From: Zymoseptoria tritici IPO323
Lineage: Eukaryota > Ascomycota > Dothideomycetes > Mycosphaerellales > Mycosphaerellaceae
DNA length: 64,000 nt
NCBI RefSeq assembly: GCF_000219625.1
Contig: NC_018214.1
Coordinates: 1,736,001-1,800,000, forward strand
Direction: 5' to 3'
The notes under the pieces were generated by a model that saw nothing but the letters and a program-made list of their open reading frames with translations, had not been told where the DNA came from and did no database searches. The position numbers and the translations under genes were made by a program. Below, one piece after another: positions 43,071 to 51,926 of the stretch (position 1 is its first letter; each line of letters opens with the position of its first letter).

Positions 43071-43262
43071 CTGTTGACTATCGCCGTCGCAAGCACCGCA
43101 GCGTCGCGCCAGGTTGACTGTTCATGATGTCCTTCGTATTCCAGGACCACCGGGCCGAGCAATCGTGGCAGGTATGCTGCTGTTGGAGCATCTGTCGTGA
43201 TGCGCTCAAATGACACCTGTAGGGTGTTTAGCCTGAGCGATCGAAGCCTGAGGGAGAGCGAG
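43071..43262 (-). pseudogene. host gene C, 5' fragment beyond the Gypsy insertion
   Basis: Normal-composition sequence on the minus strand reading SLSLRLRSLRLNTLQVSFER, LLGPVVLEYEGHHEQSTW and VLATAIVNS up to the insertion point. Its frame continues into the 33595-33102 fragment when the element and one CTGT copy are removed. At about 43,262 it gives way to RIP-mutated ABC transporter sequence, so its true start is lost. Leucine-rich; no confident family. Confidence 0.55.
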
Positions 43263-44960
43263 GTCTATAATCTCTATGTCCTAGCTAAATCTTAAAGAGG
43301 TTAGCTAGAAAGCTTAGTGCGATGTACTATAACTTACCTATTTATTAAACTTCTAACATCGGTAGCGCGCAAAACCTAGAAGGGAGCTCTATAAGATTGT
43401 GTTAGCTAATGCCGAATTATTAGCGTTTAATCGACTAACCGAAGAGTTGCTTTAAGGAGGTATAGGTAAAGCCGATTAGATAATCGCGAGATTAAATAGA
43501 TAAATAAGAACCTAATCTTAAGTTACTATATATTACCGTCGACCTCTAAGAAGTAGCCTATTTAACATACTAACAGTAAAGGAATATATAGAGAACGCTC
43601 GACATCCTAAGTAATATATATACGCCTAGGTATATACCGACACCGTTATTATACGATAAAGCGTCTACTTCGGACTACTATTTAAGCTAGATTACTAAAC
43701 GTCGTGTTAGGACTACTTAAGTATTAGGACTAGTTTAACTTACTAGAGAAGTAAGTTAAGATAACTACTATAGTTCTAGAAACCAAAGTGCCTACGAAGG
43801 TAGGGATGCCTCCGTTGCGGAGGTAGTATATATAAGCTAAGATGTCTCCTTACCTTCGTTGTTCGTCTCTAGTAGGGCCTTACTCTCTTTATAGATTTTA
43901 AATAGTAGGCTTCTTTGCGTTATTTTAAGCTTACGGAGCTTGCTCTAGAATGTTATTAGAGATACTTAAACCGAGACGACTAATACAATTATCGTCGTTA
44001 AGTAGTTCCCCCGGGTAATTAACGTTAACTAGTTCTCCGCTAGCTAGGGCAATAACTCGGTCTACGAGTATAACAACCTTTCCTATAAGGCGTTAGTAGG
44101 GAACATAGCAAAACGTATTAACTACTAACTATTTACTACGACAAGTATTATAGTAATTCCGTATAGCCGCAAAAGCCCGTTAGTGCTAAGTAAGCGCCTC
44201 GAGACAGTATCGATAGTATAGGCGTCTATGCCGCTAAAGATGTTATCTAGAAGTACGACGCTCGACCGATAGTAGATAGCTCGCGCTAAGGCCTATATCC
44301 TTATAAGTCTTACGCTACCTAGGCCTTCTCTTCGCTAACTTACAATTTGCTACTTCTAACCGCCGCTTAGGCCGACGCCTTTGCTACATACTAGAGTTAT
44401 GTCTCCTACTACCTAAGACGTAACATTAGGCTCTAACTCGTAGGCGTTTAAGACTATTTTATACTATCTAGGGTCGTAGTTAAGAACTCCGATAATGTTA
44501 TTCCGGATCGTTTGATTCTCTAGCTACGGATCCTACGAATAATACGTAACGACTCTAGCTCGCCGTTTACCGGACTCTATAGGTATATTAATTGTTTTAC
44601 CTAGTAGACTTGCTAGTAGGGTAGTCTTGCTAGAGCCTACCGAGCCGACTACTATAATAATAGTGCTAGGCTTAATTTTAATGTTCGGATTCTTAAGAAT
44701 AATCGGTCTATCCGGCGTCTATCGGTAAGCGGCGCTCTTAAGCTTTATAGAGGCCTCAATCCCTCGTAATAAATCGCTAAAAGGGATGGCCTCCGTCGCC
44801 GGCTCTGCTTCTAAGATACTGCGATTATAATTGCAGTATTCTTAAACACGGCTGAGGCAGCCGAAGGCCTGTATCATTCTCGGGAGTGTCTGCGTGAATG
44901 TTATGACAGGCGTTGTGAAAAGTGAGATCAACGCGAGTGAGCTGAATGCTTGCTGAACAT
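43262..44960 (-). pseudogene. RIP-mutated ABC transporter (ABCC/MRP-like) relic, first nucleotide-binding domain
   Basis: Read on minus, 44960-44850 is unmutated and encodes the end of a transmembrane domain (FSSLALISLFTTPVITF, PRMIQAFGCLSR). From 44,850 the same frame continues in AT-shifted, stop-ridden DNA. It has LKNPNIKIKPSTIIIVVG, Walker A GSVGSSKTT at 44646-44620 (one Gly now Ser), QTIRNNIIGVLNYDP, signature GLSGG followed by TAG (former Gln) at about 44,373-44,350, and Walker B VVLLDNIFSG (Asp now Asn). The stretch nearer 43,262 is too decayed to assign. Such proteins export drugs or metabolites; this copy is dead. No terminal repeats are seen, so it is a RIPed duplicated gene segment rather than a transposon. 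Confidence 0.75.
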
Positions 44961-46458
44961 CGAGCGAAATTCTCGTCTACTAATCTAACTCAATCGAATT
45001 TGCTTGATCGCAGCCGGCAGCTCCAAGTCTTTAGTCCGCTCCTTGCGTACGCCTTCCTCACTACCCAGGGCTTTGATATGAGCAAGCTCAACCTTCGCGT
45101 GCTCGACAAGAGCAGGGCCTCCCCTCAAGCGGCGTAATATCGTGTATTGCCTCCGCCACACGATTACACCAGGAGAGTTGCGGGATGCGGAGCAGTGGAT
45201 GCTCACGCCAAGAGAGTCGAAGAAAATAGTAAAGCGCTCCTTACCGATGAGCGCTAATAACTTACCAGAATTCGCACCGATGTGCAACACCTTGTCTTGC
45301 GGAAGGAACAAGTTGAAGCCAAGGCAAAGATTCTTACCGCCGTGGTGTAAAGTGGCCTCCTATACCACTTCACATCCATCCCAGAACGGTTTCGATAACC
45401 CTGCCTGTAGTGGCCCAGCATGCCACTCATTGTACCGATTTTGAAGGAGCTGGAGAGAGCCTCCCAAGTCTGCCGGATCGCTCACAGGCAAGGTACACTT
45501 ACCATTGTCTGTTCCATTGACAGTGCGGTGAACAATCAATCTCACCAATCCACCGGAGGTGGTGAGATTGGTGCACGCTTTCCACATGGATTGTGAGATT
45601 GATCAATCTCACCAGCCATGGTAGATTGGTGAGAATAAACCGGATTGATCAATCCTCATGGATTGGTGAGGATTGGTGGATTGGTGGATTCTGTAGTGAG
45701 AGCTTGCTGCAGGCACCGCCGGAGGCTCCAGCGCGCCGCAGGCGATTTTTTTAATGGATTAATCAATCCAAATGGCCCTTGGATTGATGGATTGGTGCAC
45801 CAGAGCGGTGGATTGGCTATGTTGTCGACGTTGTTGTTGTAAAGGTGTAGGTTGGGGTTAATTCGAAGAAGTTGTAAACCTAAGCTCAAACCCTAATTGC
45901 GGAGCCTCACAAATCTATCGATTCTATTGGTCGGGGAGCAGCCGTAACGCGGGGGCCCCGCGCATATGCTAGCGCAGAGCCGCATCTTAGCTCCAATCTG
46001 ACTTCACATACTTCTTGATACTGGATTTCTCTACTGAGAAACCCACACATCGCATCTGTGGTAGGCGCGTCGCAGAGATCTCGAACTTCGCTTTCCTACA
46101 AAAAAAGAATGAGTATCATAGGTTATGTGGTTGTGGAGATATCGAACCTAGAAAGTTAAGAAGGTTTGGAGATCCGGAATTAGACTTTCAGCTACACTAA
46201 TCTCTCTCGATTTATTTACTTCAAAGCTGAATTCACCAAAACAACACTTAACCTCATAACATGAACACCTACTAAACGCCACATTAAACTTCGAGTCCTG
46301 CGCTTTCGAACGCGATCTTCCTCATGTGTATGCGATATTAGGAAGGTGCTGTTCTTTACGTTGCAACATGTTGACAATACTAGCGTCGGAGATGCCAAGC
46401 TGCACCGTTAAACTCTAATTTTCAGCTTCATTCCTTCGCGTTCTGCATTAACAACAAC

Positions 46459-49091
46459 ATGTCACGTCTATCAACGCCGCAGTCGTCGTAGGCTCAGTTA
46501 TCGTAGGTAGAGTCAGTCGCATCATTCGACGACACCGCGAGCGCCCTATCCACCTTAGTCGCTAGCTCACAGCTCACCGTCCCCTCCGCCCTTTAACAGA
46601 CCAACGACTTCGACAGCACCGCCGTGCAACCGCCTCCTACTGCGCCGATTCGCGGCTACGAGGGCCTCGACCTCACGCGCCAGAACCTCCGAGGATGCTA
46701 TATCTCTCAGTCGGCATTGCAAAAGGACTCGTGGGTGTAGAAGCATGGCTGGCGCGTTAACGATGCACATGGCAAGGAATACTAGATATGCAAGCTCTGT
46801 TATGCTTCTCGCACGTCGGCACTACATCGATATGAGAGCGGCTTGTAGACGAGCAGTGCTAGCAAGCACATGGTAGCCAAGTATGCTATTAACCGCTTAG
46901 GCTCGATGGCCGAGGGCAGCACAACTGTAAAGAAGAAGCGCTCAATTGCTTAGCAACTCGGCATTAACAACGCGAGCGCTGACACCCTTAGTCGTCTGTC
47001 TGCGAATTGGAACGCGTTTACCTTTAAGAGCCTGCTATTGCAATGGATATGCTTCTGCCATATCCCCTTTAGGAAGGTCGACAACCCTTACTTTACAGCG
47101 CTGTTGCTATACCTCCAGCCTCTGTATAAAGACTCACTGCCGGATTACACCACTGTGAGCCGCTGGATTCACAAGGCATATGATGGATTCGTGCCTGTTG
47201 TTATTAAGCTTCTGTAGACTGCACTCGGCTTAATTTACTTCTTATTCGATCTGTAGAGCTTACGCAATGGTCTATCGCTCGTAGGCATTATTGCTTATTT
47301 TATCGACAATACTAGCAAGACGTGGAACTTCCTGCTTGGAATACCTGCTTACCATAAGGCCTACAGCGGCGTGAGAATCGCGGATATAGTCTCTTTAATA
47401 ATCTCCTTCTTTGGCATACCAGTCGAGAAGGTAGGCTACTTCTGCAGCGACAATGCATCCAACAACGACACGTGCATGGCCGCCCTTGCGAGCATCTACA
47501 ACTTCGACCCCCTCAAGCGGCGACTGCGCTGTGTTAGCCATATCATCAACCTCGTGGCCAAGGCAATCATGGTCGGTTACGCCGACGACGAGGTGCTCGA
47601 GCAACTGCTCGCTGGTAAGTCCAAGGAAGATCGAGAGCGACTAATAGCATGGCGCAAGCGTAGACCGGTTAGCAAGCTACACAACCTCATTACTTACATC
47701 CTCCGGAGCACGTAACGTGTCGACAGACTGGCCTTATATCAAGCTGAACTGATAGCCTCCGGCATCGCCGCTAGTGAGGCTATTAGCAAGACGATCTACC
47801 GCCTTATCCGTAACAACGACACACGGTAGAACAGTCTCTTTGCTATAATCGCGCGAGCGCTGGAGATTCGTAATGCCCTTGAGCGGTTTATGCTTGAAGA
47901 GATAAACAAGTGGACGAACTATGAGGTATTCAGAGCCATACCTGAGAGCTGATATCTTACTAACCACCTCATTGCTCACAGAACACATGGAATGCCAAGC
48001 ACGCACACAAGTCGAATCCACCGAAGAAGAAGGCTCGTCCATCACTCCTTAATGATGCACTAACCTACGACGACTGGCAGACTCTTGCTGAGTATTTCAA
48101 GATCCTTAAGCCGCTCGCGAGTGCCACTATTCGGTTGCAAGGGGACGTTGGCAAGCATAGCCATGTATAGGAAGTTATACCGACCATGCAATAGCTCCTT
48201 ACTTACCTCGAAGAGGTAAAGCGCACATACAGTGTCGACAACGCAGAGGTCGTGATTGCAGAGCATCCGGAGGCTATAGAGCTTGAGCAAGAGCCTCACT
48301 TTAAGGCCAATATTAACCTTGCATGGCAGAAGCTGGATGCCTACTACACCCTTACTGACCTCACGCCGGTATACATTGCGGCGGTGATCCTGCATCCTCG
48401 CTACAACCACAGCTGGATTAAGCGATATTGGAAGGACAAGCCTAAGTAGATTACCACCGTAGACACTACTATAGCCGCGCTCTGGAGCGAATACTTACAA
48501 CTGCCGGATATCTTCTCTAAAGAAGCGCGCGCTCCACAACTATCACTACTAGCCTCACCCTCCAAGCGCGGTAGACGACACTAGCAGACTACCATGGCCA
48601 TAGACGACAACGTAGGGTTTGCTGACATTAGAGGCAGCAGTGCTGAAGAAGCCGCTAAAGAGCAACGACGCGCGGTCGCAACACCTCAAGAGTAATGGCT
48701 TCTGTATTACTTACTTGCCTCCAACTACAAGGTCCGCAATCCCTTCGACTGGTAGTAGAGCAAGCGCCTCGAATGGCCTCAATTAGCACGCATGGCGTTC
48801 GACATCCTCACCACGCCGCCAATGAGTAACGCTCTAGAGCGACAGTTCAGTCAGACCGGACTCATGATTACCGACCGCCGCAACAACCTCTCAGAGCATA
48901 CCGTCAACGCAGCTAGCTGCCTGCAGAGCTGGACTAAAGAGAAGGTTATTAAGTGGACGGCAGGATACGTGGAGGCAGCGACAACAACATCACGAGAGCG
49001 CTTCTTCGAGGGTAACAAGACTGACACCACAGTGAGGGTGGAGGCAACAACACACACGCCCTTCGACGTTGATAGCTCCTTTGGCATATAA
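46459..49091 (+). pseudogene. hAT transposase relic with one intron
   Basis: The frame begins ATG at 46459 (MSRLSTPQSS) and ends at 49091. A BED-type N-terminal region survives as HGWRVNDAHGKEY, then ICKLCYASRTSALHRYESG. The central part has DNASNNDTCMAALASIYNFD and LRCVSHIINLVAKAIM. An intron at 47926-47981 (GTATTC...TCACAG with CTTACTAACC branch point) joins NKWTNYE to NTWNAKHAHK. The C-terminal dimerisation region reads LTTPPMSNALERQFSQTGLM and TDRRNNLSEHTVNAASCLQS. Several TAG codons at former Gln/Trp positions inactivate it, but RIP is lighter than in the Gypsy elements. Confidence 0.88.
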
Positions 49092-49108
49092 ACTGACCAC
49101 CGCCGCGG

Positions 49109-49200
49109 CAACAACACCTCCGCCGCCCTTACCAAGAGCCTCACCAAGAGCCTCACCAAGAGCCTCACTAAGAGCCTTACCAACAACACCTCCGCCGCCC
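49109..49200 (+). repeat. short tandem repeat at the 3' end of the hAT element
   Basis: Four tandem copies of a 12-bp unit ACCAAGAGCCTC-like (49131-49178), framed by two copies of AACAACACCTCCGCCGCCC at about 49,109 and 49,181. Non-coding; it lies just after the transposase stop. Confidence 0.75.
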
Positions 49201-50814
49201 TCACTACTATGAACATGAACGAACGGCTGAGTTATGAAAACTGAAGGAGTTTCCAGCCTTCTTATTGGCTAACGATTTGACAGTAGATTCGTCGTTTCTG
49301 GGCTCTGTGCGAGTCGTTTGCGCGAGTAAGAGATGTGCGCAGTCGTTCTCGAATGTGCGGCCAGAGCAGCAGATATATAGCCCTCAAAACCGCTTTTCAA
49401 AACCTTAACCACCACCACTATATCCACCAATCCATCAAAACCTTCAATCCACACCAATCTCACTAGTGCCCTTGGATTGGTGAGATTGGTACCCCTGCTC
49501 ACCATGGCCATAGCATGGTGAGATTGACTAATCCATCTTTTCTCACCAATCCATCAATCCGTGGATTGATTGTTCACCGCACTGTCCATTGATTTTGTCC
49601 GTTGCATGGATTCTCGCCTCGGCCGAGTCCGCCCAAATTACGTCACTAATGGCGTCGATGATTGAGAGCCCAGCTCTTTGACGATCTTCGATATCCAGGT
49701 CCGGATATCTCTCCACAGCCCATTGCACTATCCTCGAATCGATCGACTCTAGAGGAGTTACAACACCACCAGAAGCGAGCTCGGCATGCTGCATTTCGTG
49801 GATGTAGTCAGTCGGTTTTGTAAGGACCGTTACTACTGGATCGCGTGTGCCCTTGCCGAGACTGGAGAAGAATTTCGTGAAATACCCTGGCTTGACCGTC
49901 TCACTCTCACCGACCAATCCGAAGAAGAGATTAACAGCACAGTCGGCAGCAAAGGCCGCTCGCACAGTCGCAGGGGAGTTGCCGAGTTTGAAAAGGCCAT
50001 CCGGATGGATCACGTTTGTGCAGATCCGGTCGAGATTGGCTGCAACTGTGTGGTTGAATTCGAGGTAGTACTCGACCGAGTGCTGGTCACTAACCTCGAC
50101 ACTTACCACAACAGTGCCAGGAGCCATCCAGTCTGTCTTGTACGACTTCATAGGGCATTGTCCGAAAATGGTCAGAAGCTTTGTCTGAGCGAGTCGTTGT
50201 ATATCATCCGAGAGCTGATCATGCATATCCAGTACCTTCGGAATATAAAAATCTCGTGGGCATTGTTTCTTTCTGGACGACGACATCTCCTGACGCCAAT
50301 GAACATCGAATGCGAATGTGTTGCCACTATGGAAGCCCTTTCCAAGAAGTCTTGCGGTACATGGATTTTGTGCATCGAAAAACTCGTTGTTGCTTTTCAG
50401 CAGAGTCTTATAGTGCATGATGACACCGAACAAGAAACTCGGATGTCCGGAAGGCTTGTTCAGCAAGTCTTTACTTGAGTCTGCGGCGAGAGGTTCGGAT
50501 GTGTGGAATCTGGCGACGCGATCATCCACGGCTTTCTTCAATGATGCATCCAGGTCGTTCGTCCGGAGGTTCGAGCAGAACGAAGTCAAGCCACGATATT
50601 GAGCATCGCTCAATACTCGTTTCGCAGCTTGATGAAAGCGCTTAACCATCTCAGTCGGAGAAAGAACTTCAGCAGCATTGGCTTCGGCTGCGTCGAGCAT
50701 CGCTCGAACTCGAGGATCCAGATCGTCTTGCAACTCTGCATCGCTGAAGGAACGCTTGTCTCCGGTCCGAGGGCTGGGCTTGTACACAATGCGGACGACT
50801 TCGTCGCTGTCCAT

Positions 50815-51233
50815 GTCTGTATGCTGAAGTGGAGTGAAGCAAGCAAGACGAGAGGCGATGATCTTTGAGCGTGAATGAGTGTAGGATCCGCGAGAGCGAC
50901 GACCTCCCATATATATTGGTTCAAGCCGAGGACTGATCGCAATCTCCTGCCTCGCCGTCCTCGTTGCACACCATATCTGCCATCGGCGGTCCATCGGCGA
51001 CAACCTACGCAGACCATTGGCCGTCCCTTCTTTGCGCTGGTGGTCGGCGATCCTATTTCAGCAACACACCCCCGATCGGGAAATTGAGCTCATACTCTGT
51101 CCCACGGTAGTGCCAATGGCGCTATTGGATGTTCCGCGTTCCGCTATTGGTCAACTCGGGAAGTCCGGAACAGCAAGCGGGTCGGCCGTCAATTAACTGA
51201 TATATATTCCACATCGTTCGAATGGGACCATCA
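50815..51233. other. upstream region of host gene D
   Basis: 419 bp between the start of the split gene and the tRNA gene; normal composition, no other gene seen. Confidence 0.4.
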
Positions 51234-51327
51234 TCCCCTATGGCGCAATTGGCTAGCGCGTCAGACTGTTACCTTTCCCCAAAAGGCAATTATCTGGAGG
51301 TTCATAGTTCGACCCTATGTGGGGGAG
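51234..51327 (+). tRNA. tRNA-Asn (GTT) with a 20-nt intron
   Basis: It folds as a cloverleaf. Acceptor TCCCCTA (51234-51240) pairs with TGGGGGA (51320-51326), discriminator G. The D arm is GCGC-AATTGGCTA-GCGC. The anticodon stem TCAGA pairs with TCTGG around loop CTGTTA-A, giving anticodon GTT. The T arm is CATAG-TTCGACC-CTATG. The intron CCTTTCCCCAAAAGGCAATT (51272-51291) follows base 37, the canonical place for nuclear tRNA introns. D-arm wording (TGGCGCAAT, AGCGCG) is that of eukaryotic tRNA-Asn. A T run follows immediately. Confidence 0.93.
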
Positions 51328-51328
51328 A

Positions 51329-51337
51329 TTTTTTTTT
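51329..51337 (+). terminator. RNA polymerase III terminator of the tRNA-Asn gene
   Basis: Nine consecutive T residues, starting two bases after the discriminator base. Confidence 0.88.
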
Positions 51338-51926
51338 GGTCTTCGTTAGCACAAATATCCATAGCACTTTGCGGAGCTCCTCGAGAACTACAAGGAAGAA
51401 GAAATAGATTCCGAGGACGAGGATGTTCGGGAGAGGATTCGTGTTGCACACTCGATGGCGACTGGCTGAGGCGGCGCAATCAGGGGTTTCCTGATGATGT
51501 TGGAGGATGTATTGATGAAGTGATGACGTGAAGTGAAGTTCCGTACGTGAAGTGGAAGGTGAAGAAGAGTGCTCACTAGCGCGGTTTCCTGCCTGGAGCG
51601 CATGTGCCTACCTTGCCTGCACGCACAAGACAGACCGCCGCTTTGACCCGACCGCCGTATCGCCTCGACCTTGCGTGCACTGTGCGCTACGCCGTGTCGT
51701 GTACACACACAAGAGACCGCCTCTCATACACGAAGCCCGTACATGCATGTTCTTACCGTTGTGGTCCACACTGCTGACCATCCTCTGCGATCCTTTGGTG
51801 ACGACCTGTCAGAAAGTATTTCCATTGCATGCTGATGGAGTACGCGATGCCTCGATCGCCATGCAATGCTGCGAGTCTCAGCTGCTCGTCTTCTCTCCTC
51901 TCCACCCATATCCCTTTTCCTGTGCC
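51338..51926. other. intergenic region between tRNA-Asn and the M3 peptidase gene
   Basis: 589 bp; it should include the 3' UTR of the peptidase gene. Open frames here lack any protein feature. Confidence 0.4.

Larger units (their letters stand above)
45521..49584 (+). mobile_element. hAT superfamily DNA transposon, complete ends, perfect 8-bp target duplication
   Basis: Both ends start CAGTGCGGTGAACAATCAAT in inverted orientation (21-bp TIR). TCCATTGA is duplicated exactly at 45513-45520 and 49585-49592. A CAGTG start and 8-bp duplications are hAT hallmarks. Both subterminal regions (to about 45,800 and from about 49,430) are packed with ATTGGTGAGATT-like motifs in both orientations, the probable transposase-binding array. 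It is 4064 bp and carries a decayed transposase. It splits host gene D. Confidence 0.95.
44985..50814 (-). pseudogene. host gene D, hypothetical protein, split by a hAT element and carrying one nonsense codon
   Basis: The 5' part runs from ATG 50814 (MDSDEVVRIVYKPSPRTGDK) to 49593; the 3' part runs from 45520 to the TAG at 44985. Removing the hAT element and one 8-bp duplication joins them in frame (1758 nt, 586 codons including the stop). The 3' part has one TAG at 45362-45360, in GTATAGGAG where GTACAGGAG (Gln) would be the CpA precursor; the frame is otherwise open. Sequence pieces such as RFHQAAKRVLSDAQYRGLTS, DFYIPKVLDMHDQLSDDIQR and YLEFNHTVAANLDRIC match no family I know. No signal peptide or transmembrane segment. 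Probably a lineage-specific gene recently inactivated. Confidence 0.7.

Noticed and set aside
45142..45311. Possible intron (GTAAGT after ATTCTG) in the 3' part of host gene D
   Set aside because: Reading straight through keeps the frame open to 44985, so an intron is unnecessary.
49786..50478. 230-residue open frame on the plus strand
   Set aside because: It lies wholly antisense to host gene D, whose minus-strand frame is longer and continues in phase across the hAT site.
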